DNA of 64,000 nt, from assembly GCA_025766275.1 (NCBI GenBank), contig JAFKAC010000004.1, forward strand, positions 1,178,001 through 1,242,000, given 5' to 3'. Shown here in pieces: positions 21,840-32,500 of the stretch. Numbering within the stretch: the stretch's first letter is position 1; each line of letters starts with the position of its first letter. The notes under the pieces are model-generated. The model had not been told where the DNA came from and did no database searches. It saw nothing but the letters and a program-made list of their open reading frames with translations. The position numbers were made by a program, and so were the translations under genes. This stretch comes from Lactarius indigo. Lineage: Eukaryota > Basidiomycota > Agaricomycetes > Russulales > Russulaceae.

Positions 21840-22690
21840 CAGAGAAGACTCGGGGAGAGACATCTGGTGTAAAGGTAGGGAAAAGGGGCGTCCGGCTAAG
21901 TCTTGCCGGTCAAGTGACAAGGATCCGAAAAAATACCCCGGGATCGGCGTCGTTGACGTGGAAACCCAGGTCGGTGAGGGCGCGGTATAGTGTCGTACCA
22001 CTTGCGACCAGGTTGCTTGAGGCCGTAGAGTGACTTATGAAGGTGCTTGACGGAGTCCACCTGAGTGTCGTATCCGGGGGGTGCTTGCAGATAAGCGTCT
22101 TCGTCTTTGTTGAGTTGCTCGTTGAGGTAGGCTCCGTTGAAGTCGAATGTGTCGACGCCACAGTCGTTGCGGGAGGCGATGGCGAGGATGCTGCGGAAGC
22201 CAGCGAGCGTCGCGACTGGGGAGAAGGTATCAAAATAGCCAATGCGGAATTTTCGCGTGAATCCGCGCGCTACGAGGCGCGCCTTATACTTCTCAATACT
22301 AGATCCGTCGGCCTTCTGTTTGATGCAGAAGACCCACTTTCTGCCAACGATGTTCTTTCTGGCGGGTCTAGGGACTGTGGACCAAGTTCCAGCTTCTTCG
22401 AGAGTTGCAATTTCGCGATCCATCGCTTCCTGCCATCTCGGCCAGCCGGAGCGAGATCGCACCTGTGAAAGTGTTTTGGGTTCGTGTTGACTGCGGCCAT
22501 CATAAGCTCGTCGCAGTCTGCGAGGTAGGCGAATCCTGGGAGGTGGATGTCAGCCGCATATGCGCTCGGGGAGCTTTCTCTGGGCCAGTCCGGATGGAAC
22601 CATTTCCGCGCGGATGCGCTCGGTCATCCTTCTTCAGGGTCTGGTTCAGTTCCTTCCGTGAATAGGCCCGTGATTTTGAAAGTTGGCTTG
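21840..22690 (-). pseudogene. Ty1/copia reverse-transcriptase relic
   Basis: The minus strand gives the conserved copia RT start: WQEAMDREIATLEEAGTW, VGRKWVFCIKQKADGS, YKARLVARGFTRK, DTFSPVATLAGFRS, DTFDFNGAYLNEQL and LYGLKQPGRKWYDT. After KWYDT the frame shifts, and the continuation (LYRALTDLGFHVNDADPGVF) is in another frame. A second shift lies upstream, at NTNPK/TLSQ near 22475. There are no LTRs, integrase or RNase H, and the catalytic YVDD segment is lost. This is a dead fragment inserted in the spacer of the second MFS-DUF6533 unit. Confidence 0.88.
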
Positions 22691-23887
22691 GGGACGCGCG
22701 TTGACTTGCGCGTCGGTTCTTGAGCTTCTTTTTCCTTGCCCAGTAGTCTTCCGCTCCTTTCCTCGTGTGCCTCTAAGCTTTCCACTCCAAAGCGAAGCTT
22801 CCTTCACCTTTGTTCATCACCTTTCTCAGCCTCTACCACCTTCCGACTTCGCGCTTTCTCCCTTGCCGACTGAACCCGCCTTTTGGAACCCCCTTCACCT
22901 AACCGGCAACGACTCTAGTTGGCGGCCCTTTACTCTACCTTTACACCAAGGTTATGGGCCCTGTTGTAAAGTAAAAGAAACAAGCCAATACAAACGAGGC
23001 AAGGCCTAACGAGTCGACGGATACAAAGAACGGAGCCTTTAGACGAAGGGCGGTGTCGAAAATGGAGAGAAGAGGGGCGCGATGCCACTATGAAACATAA
23101 AACGAACCTGCAATACAAATGGAGTCAAAAATAGACAGTAAAGGCGAGAATAAAGATGGTAAACTTAACGGTAATATAGGACGAGTCCTCCAAGTCTTCG
23201 GAATAGCCGCGAGCGTGCACGGCGGTGATATTTGTTGTCCGGGCGCCGACTAGTCTGTCCGCTTCATTGGTTCGGGTCTGCCGGGCCGAGCGCGCCGAGT
23301 CGCGACAACATCGTCTCTACAAATTCCAGTGAGCCAGGTACGACTCAGAAGCCCCAAGGCGGCAGAGCATGAGCTACCCGGCCGTGCAGGGCGATTTATA
23401 TGAGCACCTGAATGAGAAGGGGAAAGATAAGTGTCACCTGCAGAGTTGTAGACGATCGCGTGGAGTGCAAAGCAGGGGGAAGGATATTGCGTCTCGGGGT
23501 CTGAGGCCTGATGTGCCAAATGGGTAGCTAGTGTAACGTAATTCGGAAATGGAATAAGTTGCCGCCTGCGCGTCGATCGTACAGATAGGGACGTAGCCGC
23601 GTTCCCGTGGACCATTTGTATTTCTTCCAGGACGAATGATACTTCAGAAATTTGATGAGACGGCAACGCCAGTCGTCGGCCCAGGGTTTTTGGGCGGCGT
23701 TCGGTGTCGCTTCCGGGAACGCTACGGTGAGTAAGCAGCTGCGCAACCCGCCACGTTTGTAGTGATACTAGAATGGACTGCGCCGCAGCCGCACCGTATG
23801 GGAAGTTCAGTGCTATATATAGTACAGTTTTCCGAGGTATCTGAGGTCCTGCCAGCCACTACAAGGAATGTATACAGTACATGAGAT
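22691..23887. other. Spacer of the second MFS-DUF6533 unit
   Basis: No gene is supported. About 23400-23500 and 23815-23860 match the 3' flank of DUF6533 copy A (about 16640-16740 and 17265-17310). The rest, including the T/C-rich 22690-22930, shows no recognisable feature. Confidence 0.5.
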
Positions 23888-25631
23888 TTAGTAGTCCCAT
23901 TGTCCAAAAGCGTCGGTGATCCGACGCTGTCCATTCTCAACCTCCCGCCAGACGACGCGTCCAGAGGGGGACTCCAACTCGAAACTCTCAGCGGTGCTAT
24001 GAACGGTCGTATTTGTGGGGGACCAGAAGCTGCTCAGCTCCGATAGCGACGAGTTGAAGCGTGCGTCCACGGTCGCCACCGTATTGAGTGAGTGATGTCC
24101 ACGCTGAATTCGGTCTGATCGTAACCGGAGCATGAGACGTGAAATGAGCGTCGCGGAGAGGCTAAACGTCGATGAGGATCAGCAGATATGGAGGGGAGGG
24201 GCGCAACCGTAGGTCAAAAGATACCAACACATTTGTTAACGGGTTCACGGAGTTCTTCAGCAATGTCTAGTACACAGGGTTTCGAGTTTAGACTAGCCCC
24301 GAGCAGCTGACGAAGGAGAGACGTACTGGGGCAAACTAGAAGCCGATGCGGGGTTAGGGTATGGTCGTTCTGTACTGCAAGGGGGCGAAGCATACCTGTA
24401 TTGTCAAAATGTTGGCCAAATTGACGAAGAAGAGTGTGCTGAGGATCCACAAAACGGTCAACAGTCTAGCTAGGAGATGAGGTGCGCAAATCGTACACGA
24501 AGTACAATGATCCTTAGAATGGATTTGGTCAACCGTAGACGGGTGATGCAGGTGCACTCACCGTCACGGACAAATATCTGAATAAGTGGGGTATTATAGC
24601 CCATCTTTACTGCTTTGTAAAGGGTAAGGACGAAGACAGCAACATCAAAGGCCAGCAGACCGCCCCACGCTATAGATAGAACTGTATGTAGTATGTTAAG
24701 CACAATCGTGCTGTCTCACTGGGTCAGGACTCACAGCTACCCCTGAATAGTCAAGTTAGGCGTGAGTGAGAAGGATGCAGAAAACGGCGCACCCTTCATC
24801 GGAAAGCCCTAGGCTCAGATGGCAGATAGGTATTATAGGAGGTGGTATTCGGGTCACTACGTCGTCCGATTCTGTAGCGATCGCGATCTGTCACACGATT
24901 AGTTATGGGCTAAATGACGTCCAGGATAAGTCCGTACGAAGCCGACAACGATACTAGCTCCAGCCAATGTAGCCAGGGCCGATAAGATGCGGTTGTTCTT
25001 GTTATATAGTGCGTATACCCGCATCGAACAGAGTACTACGACTATATGGTGAGATTTCCGAGAAAGTGGGGGTATGGTAGCTCACCGGCAACGAGCAGCT
25101 GCAATACCATGCTAAGGTAGCCCTTGTAATGATGCGTTTTCCAACTATCTTGGTGTTAACAAACGATCAGCGGATGTAAGGGAGCTTGGGCACATACGCA
25201 TTTGGGGGCTAGGGATCGGAGGCATGAATTATTTAACGAACGCAGATGATGCTGATGTTGCTGTACCCACCTTACACGACGTGTTAGGAATGAGGCTCAT
25301 GACAATTGGTATGTACCCAAAAATAGCAGCGTAACGGTTGAGGAAGAAAACGGACGAGACCCATCCCGTACGGTAGGGGTTCGGCCAGAAATACTCGACT
25401 TCACGGGACAAGGTGAGCACGTAGTCATAGTAGAGAATGGCTAACAGTGCTCTGAGCAGCTAGGAAGGTGCGACGTGATTGCTGCCAACTCACCAACAGG
25501 GAATGTGTTGAACGCGTAATTCAGAAACCTGTAACAAATGCAAATGAATGCGTTGTTCAACATCCTGGAAGCGAAAGAAAATCGCACAAATGTCTCTCGA
25601 TGACTGTGATGTCGTCAACAGATAAGGCCAT
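23888..25631 (-). CDS. DUF6533-family membrane protein (copy B)
   Basis: Paralogue of copy A with the same exon structure. The start is ATG at 25631 (MALSVDDITVIERHL) and exon 2 is FLNYAFNTFPVG. The signature exon reads ILYYDYVLTLSREVEYFWP, then FFLNRYAAIFGYIP. Hydrophobic exons follow (VLSIAWGGLLAFDVAVFVL; LTVLWILSTLFFVNLANIL). The tail starts MLRLRSDRIQRGHHSLN and ends GQWDY at 23888, eight residues shorter than in copy A. The first intron has an extra stretch and exon 2 lacks an RLN triplet relative to A. The frame is kept. No function is known for this family. Confidence 0.78.
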
Positions 25632-26448
25632 GGGTTCCTGGCGAGGAAGAAAGGGGAAAGTTTGGCCATGGCACCAAGTAACCGACAGGGTTGATATACA
25701 TCATGATCCTGCAAAAAGTAAGCATCAATTTAAATCTATTTCCGGACTGACGCATTCAGGGCTCCGTTCTTCTCGCCTTGAATGGTCAAGCGCAGTGCGA
25801 AGCGACAGCGACTCGGAGTTATTGTACGCCACCTTTGAATTTGGAATGGGCCACGCTCTCTCTCAGGCTCACACGGTTGGTCTGTTTGTCTCAAGCTTAG
25901 CCCTATATCCAATTGCAACCAAGTGGCGGGTCATTTCCAATGTTATTTCCATGATAATTTTGTGTCATGTGCTCTCGCGTGTGCTGGTCAAGGATTTACT
26001 GCTCCGGACCCCCTTTTTTAAGCCGGACCCGAATCACCCGATATTAGATCGCTCAAGACACGAAGAGGGGGGAGGAAGGTGTAGTACTGTATCCAGAAGC
26101 ATGCCCAGTAACAACGCTCTAGACACGGATTGACAAGCACCTCACGTCATGCCGACACGACCCTTAACATTTGACCAAATTTAAGCTATCCCTTTTCTGT
26201 ACGAGTGGGCTTATGCTTAGGATATCGGGGTGTTACTGTGATGTTGACAATGCGTGAATGCATGAAAAGTATAGGGTAATTTTCCCTGAGGCGTGATACA
26301 TTTCAAAAAAAAAGGTACAGTGAGTGCACTTGGCGACCTATCTGATCCCCGAGTTGTCCGAGTCGCCACGGTTCCCTTCCCCACGCCCTGTTGAGAGCGT
26401 CGTGCACTCGTCCTATCTCGTCCTATACTCTGACGAACTACCTCTAAC
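25632..26448. other. Shared upstream region of divergent DUF6533-B and EXO70 genes
   Basis: About 817 bp separate the divergent start codons. About 25745-26055 is the duplicated DUF6533 5' flank. The remainder should hold the EXO70 promoter, but no clear TATA box stands out. A plus-strand reading frame here has no family resemblance. Confidence 0.45.
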
Positions 26449-28806
26449 ATGGACGACGAAACAGCCGAGATAGAGCTCGTACGCCCTCCGTGTCGACGAC
26501 GGTTTCAGCGTTTCCCTGACACGGCGACATTAGTTGGAACAAAATCTTAACAAGACACGCCAGATATCTCAGAGAATGACCTGTGCGCCAAAACACACAT
26601 TCCTGTGCCCTTGTCTTATCAGGCCCCTTCAGCCATCTTGACAAGTTTCGACAGTCGATTAGTCAAACTCGAGAAGACCATTCTCCCTCTTTACACATCG
26701 ACACAAATTCTTACCAAGCGCGGAAATAGTGTGTCACATACTTCCCCCTGTCTCGTTCAGAATGCTAATGAGCTACCAGATATCGATAGTGCGCTGCAGA
26801 AGATAGATGAAGTGGCAAGTAACCAGGAGGGGATAGCCGCAGAAGAGGCATTGATCTTGCGAGGGTACGTCTTCAGTCACGTTGAGCACCCTCACGAACT
26901 CTCAACTTTGGTGTTTTTCATCCCCAAGTCCGCAAGCTGATCAACTGGACGCATACACCGACGCGTTGGAGCGTCTAAACGCCAGCATCGCCTTCGGGTC
27001 AGCTGAGGAGAACCAGCGCGATACTGTCAGGATTCGATCTCGTCTGTCCCTTCTCTCTTCTCACACCCTCGTTTCCAGGCAAGGTTGGTTGAAACCGGAG
27101 CCAAGAAACTTGCCCAATTGTTCACAAAGCTCGTTGCTTCGGGCTCGACAGGCAGCCATCCTGCCGGTTCGGACTTCCAATACTCCCCATTCCCTCGAGA
27201 CGATCTCGCGAACTTGCAACCTCTCGTCAGATTCCTCCGCGCCCTTCCTTTGCCAGCGACACACCCGTCGCACCTAGCCGCCGCCGCCATCCTCTCAGCT
27301 CTCAAAGAAGCACAACGCGGCTATGCCGACATGAGGGGAAACTGGGCGAGAAAGTGCTTGGAGGTTTATGGACGTCGTTTGATAGACAGAGCAGAAACGA
27401 CCGATGGGGTCGCGTCCGGGCGGGAATTGGGAAAATGGACGAGCGAGCTTCTTGATGTTGTCGAGGTCTGTTTCTTGCGCTGATGTTCGTCATGAAACTA
27501 ACTCTGGCAGCAGGAGGAGTACGACCTTCTCGTCCAGCTTGCTCCGCTCCCGGGTCCATCGCACCTACCTTCCACTTACACCGCCCTTCTTACCCCTCTG
27601 ACCACCCTCTTCAAAACAACACTATCTTCTCTTTCAGCTCTGATCAAGCGCTCTCTACACAAGTATACGTTCCACGCGCTCGCATGTTACTCGGCGCTGT
27701 CAGCGCATCAAGACAGATGGGATGAACTTATAACGAGGCGTGCCGAGCGGAAGGAGAACGAACTCAAGGAGGACCTGCACGCTTTGCGTGGCGTATGCCT
27801 ACGCAGCTTCCCGGAGTTCCTGGCAGACATCAAACTAGCAGGCCTAGGGAGGGGCGGAGAAGTTGGTACGGGATGTGCAGACTTTACAATCACGGTATGT
27901 CTTTCTTTTATTCCACAGAATTCTCTTTCACGTGTCTTGCAGACGACGCGATATCTCGAACAGTTATTGGAAGTCCGGGACGCCGTAGGGCCCACCCTGA
28001 TGCTCCTAGGTGATGGGAATTGGAGAATGGGCGACGGCATCCAGGCGAAACCCAACCAGGGGAAACCCGCGCCAGGGAGCGAGGGCAGGCTCATCGAACA
28101 TTATGCATGTATGCGCACTTTCGTCCCCTCCAGAGTTAGTCTGACTGACCCAACTACAAACAAGATGACGTCGTAACCACCCTGATCACCAGTTTAACGA
28201 CGCTCTCTCGGATGCAGAGGCGTCCGGCCTTCGGCTCAGTTTTCCTGCTGAACAACACCGCCTATCTCTGCGCGAACCTACTGAGGCCACGCGCGCCCGT
28301 GCTCGAAATCCTCTCGCGGCCGACTCTGGACGCGCTCAACTCGAACTTCCGCACCGCCAAGGCGGGCTACTTCGACTCGAACTTCTCCCCACTCGTGCAA
28401 GTGCTCGCGGAGGACAAGGAGAAGTCGGGCGGGGCGGGAAAGGCGGCGGCGAAGGAGAAGTTCACGCGGTTCTTTGATCTGCTCGAGGAGATCAAGGAGC
28501 GGCATCAGCTTGCGCGGGTACTGGAGGACGATGAGGAGCAGCGCGCGTTACTGGAGGACGAGGTGGTGAAGCTGGTCGTGCCGAGTCTACAGCGATTCAC
28601 GCAGAAAATGCGCGAGAAGGAGTTCAGTAAAAGTAAGTTCTGATGGTTAAATGCTGCTCCGATGCGTCGTGATGACCGCGTGGCTCTGCAGATCCGTCTA
28701 AGTGTAAGTTTTGATTTCTTTGCGAGGGTCGCATGCGCTAGACTACTCTACAGACATCAAGATGACCCCTGAGGAGGTAGAGGCGCAGATCCGGAGTTTT
28801 TACTGA
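26449..28806 (+). CDS. EXO70: Exocyst complex subunit EXO70
   Basis: A subunit of the exocyst, which tethers secretory vesicles to the plasma membrane at sites of growth. The start is MDDETAEIEL at 26449. An intron follows, then LEQNLNKTRQISQRMT, a second intron and SILTSFDSRLVKLEK...LYTSTQILTKRGN, the conserved coiled-coil N-terminus. Then come ALILRG, LDAYTDALERLNASIAF, RLVETGAKKLAQLF and the helical-rod domains (LQPLVRFLRALPLPATHP; YTFHALACYSALSAHQDRW; SVFLLNNTAYLCANLL). The C-terminal acidic/basic helices follow (EEIKERHQLARVLEDDEEQR; QRFTQKMREKEFSK). The end is spliced through a 12-nt microexon (28692-28703) to give NPSKY and then IKMTPEEVEAQIRSFY, with the stop at 28804-28806. Introns are GT-AG and no defect was seen. 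Copies of its 3' part recur beside the NLR genes. Confidence 0.94.
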
Positions 28807-29501
28807 CTCACAGCGTGTAGCCAAGGGGTGCTTGGCGTTGTTATTCACTTACACCAAAACAGAACGTCCGCGATAATATATTCGATGCGCGTAATGAAAC
28901 GTTCACACGAGCTAGGTGATGCCCCGAAAGAAACTCCAGATCGGCTCTGGCGTGTAAACATGTGACATTTAAAACACGATCGCCGGCAAGTAGAGCGTGT
29001 TTGATGTATCGTCACTGTGCATCACGTATATTATGCATGGATAACTAGCGTGTCGGACCTGACTCCAAAGAGGAAAATGATGAAGCGGAGGCGGTTTCGG
29101 TGGTTCGTCCGGGACGGACATGCGTGTTCAGGTTTGCGCCTTTATGTGAGGTATAATTGAACCAACTAATAACTATTTTGACTTACAGTTTTAGGTAATC
29201 ACTGGCAATATTTGTTTTAAAATACTTAAAATAAGATTAGAAGCACCCTTCAAATTATTAAAGACGGTCATAAACATAATTAGATTACTGTAAGTTACAA
29301 GAGTTCTTATAATAGTTTCGACTTAACTTTACTGTATAAGTCTTATATTATAAGTCATAGTTAGTACATTCCTCTGGAAGTTTGGCACAGCACATGCTCT
29401 GACTGAGCGCTACGGTGTTTAGGGCGCAATGTCCCCAGCGTCTTATCGCCTTGTGGTGTTTTCCCAGTCGTCTACCGGACTGTTACTGGCGTCCCTTCGA
29501 A
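28807..29501. other. EXO70-NLR1 spacer
   Basis: The first about 160 bp (GTAGCCAAGG..., GAAACTCCAGATC) resemble 36235-36375 downstream of the EXO70 pseudogene, so the spacer was copied with the unit. About 29160-29370 is AT-rich with no feature. The NLR leader carries a GTGTTTTCCCA motif that recurs as GTGCTTTCCCA before NLR2 and as GTGTTTTCCCA before NLR3. Confidence 0.55.
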
Positions 29502-32500
29502 ATGAGTCAACCTCCCGCTTCTGGTTCTATGTCCCAGACTCCTTCAGCGACACTAGCATCATCTCCCAATATCGAAGGCATCTTCGAGACCGCTCTCAAG
29601 TCGTACAAGAAAAAGACAAAGCAAGATTTAAAGAAACACGATCTCTTCAAACAGTTCGAAAAATGCGACTCTCCTAGCGCAATTCTCGCCGCGTTTCAGG
29701 CCAATCAGCTTCGTATGTCTCCGGTTAGCGACACGTTGAACAAATGGTTCGTTCCAACTGTCAACGTTCTTTATGCCTTCTCCGCATCGCTCGGCGAGGG
29801 TGCTGGTTTAGTGGATATCAACTCATCTGTCTGTGATCTCGCACTGATGTCGATTCGGGCAGGTCTTCTCACCCGCCAAGGTCGTTTTTGCTGGCGCTGG
29901 CGTCCTCCTCATGGTGAGTGGCTTGGTTTTTCCCACCGTGCAGACTCTTGTGAACACTGAGCGTTCTCAGGCGGCTAGAGATGTCGCTGCGAGCCAAGAC
30001 GTCCTCGTCGACATCTTCGGACGTATTGACTCTTTCTTCAGTCGGCTCGAGATTTATACGGACGTCCCACTAACGCCAGCGATGACGGAAAAAATGGTGC
30101 AAATAACGGTTGAGGTACTGGATATACTCGCGACCGCCACCAAAGAAATGGGAGAAAGCCGAGCGAGTGAGTTTGTCGTTCACTGTACATTTCTCGAGAC
30201 TCATCTTGATCCAGAAAAGTTTGTGAAGAGGGTGGCGGGGCGGACGGATCTGGAGGATGGGCTGAAGAAACTCGACAAATTGACAAACGAAGAGTCTTTA
30301 TTGGCGAGTGCGCAGCTCCTGAGGGTCACCCATGATATCCACAACCAAGTGACGGTGGTCGCCAACGGCGTAGAAGGTGTCGACCAGAAAGTCCAAGTTG
30401 TCGTAACCCAAGTGGAAGACGTCAAATGCGACGTACAGGTTGTCAGTGATCGAGTCGAAGTCGTCGACAAAATGGTGCAAGTAATCGTCGATGGTGAGAA
30501 ACATGTGATCAACAGTCGGGATCTCCTTATAAACTCTCAGCTGTCTAGGCGGAAAGGAAGTAGCGGCAACAGCAATGGAAGCGAAATTGATCTTACAACA
30601 AACAGCCAACAACGTAGACGACGTGAAACGTTCGTCATTAGACCCGTGTTCGCTAGTAGTCGAGTATCTGACACGATCACAGGGAACCAATTGCGAGAGA
30701 AGCTTAGAATATGGCAATCTCCCCCGGATCCGTCCACAAACCACAACTTCGCAAGCGATCGTCAACACGAGGGAACGGCCGAATGGTTCACTAAAGACGT
30801 CAATTTCGGGCAATGGAAGGTTACTGGTCCCCTTCTGTGGGTACACGGGAAACGTGAGCTGCTTTCACCTGTGATGGCTCCCGTGGTCTTATGGATCATA
30901 CGTGTTTCGCAGCCGGGTCCGGGAAAAGCATCCTATGGTTAGTTTCTCCCCATATTCTTCAGTTCTGGAAAGATCACAACCGTTGAGCAGTTCTTCCATC
31001 ATCAACGATATTACGATCCTGTGCAGTGAAGGATCAGCCTCGATGGCGTATTTCTACTTTGACTTCCGGGATGTCAACAAGCAGACCCGCCGCAACCTGC
31101 TTTCCTCGTTTCTCACTCAGCTTTCCAATCGTTCTGATCCTTTTTGCGACATACTCTCCCGCCTCCATAGGGCACACGATAACGGCGCACATCAGCCTAA
31201 CGACAGCGCGTTGTTGCAATGTCTCAAGGAGATGCTCACACTTCCGGACCAAGGTCCAGTTTACCTTATCATGGATGCTCTTGACGAATGTCCCGACACA
31301 TCCGATGTTCCGTCCCCCCGAGAGCAGGTCCTTGATCTCCTGAAGGACCTCGTCGACCTCCGGGCTCCTAGTCTTCATATTTGTGTCACGAGTCGTCCGG
31401 AGGTCGACATCAGCGATGTACTTCAGTCAATCGCGTCTCAGGCAGTTTCCCTTCAAGACGAAAGCGGGCAGAAGAAGGATATCGCGGACTACGTCAGATC
31501 TGTGGTCTACTCCGGGTCGGGTAAATTTATGAGGAGATGGAGGCGAGAGGATAAAGAACATGTGATCGAGACACTCTCAGAAAGAGCTGACGGAATGTGA
31601 GAGCATATAAGTGCGATGCTGACGCTTGTTGATGGTATTTAACAGGTTCCGATGGGTCTTTTGTCAGTTGGAGACGTTGCGAAATTGCCTGCCGCAGAAC
31701 GTCCGGAGCGTCCTCAAAGAACTGCCGAAATCTTTGGACGAGACATACGAACGAATGCTGAAAGAAATTGGAAAGACCAACCCGCGTCAAGCTCATCGTC
31801 TATTACAATGTCTCACTGTGGCGACTCGGCCACTTCGCGTCGAGGAGCTCGCAGAAGTTCTTGCTCTCGACTTTGATGGGGCGAAGGATGGGATACCTGC
31901 ACTGAATAAAGACTGGAGATGGGATGACGGGCAACAAGGTGTTCTCTCTACTTGCTCGGGCTTGATTGTCATCGTCGATGGCATCGATGAAGACTTTGGG
32001 TCCCGGTCCCGGGGGCACCGCGTTGTACAATTTGCTCATTTCTCCGTGAAGGAGTTCTTGACTTCGGATCGCCTTGCCAACCTAGAAGCGGACATATCTC
32101 TCTTTCATATCCGTCTCGAACCAGCCCACGTCGTCATCGCTCAAGCTTGCTTGGCAATCCTGCTCCAATCAAATTCCTACGATAACAGGGCGGAAAGTCG
32201 CTCTCCTCTACGCGAATACGCCGGTCGGCACTGGGTAGACCATGCCCAGTTCGAGAACGTATTACTACGTGTGAAAGATGGGATGGGACGTCTTTTCGAT
32301 CCAGCAAAACCATATTTCGCGACATGGGTCAACTCGAGCTCGCATACCATCGACAAACAATGGCGGTCCTTCCTACCAGGTGCTACTGGTTTTAATTCAC
32401 TGTCATACTACTATTCTTTGCTTTGGAAACCTGTTTCGTCAGTCGGCTATGACCAAGGAGACCAAGGAAACTATACTCCTTTGTGCTTATACTATGCTTC

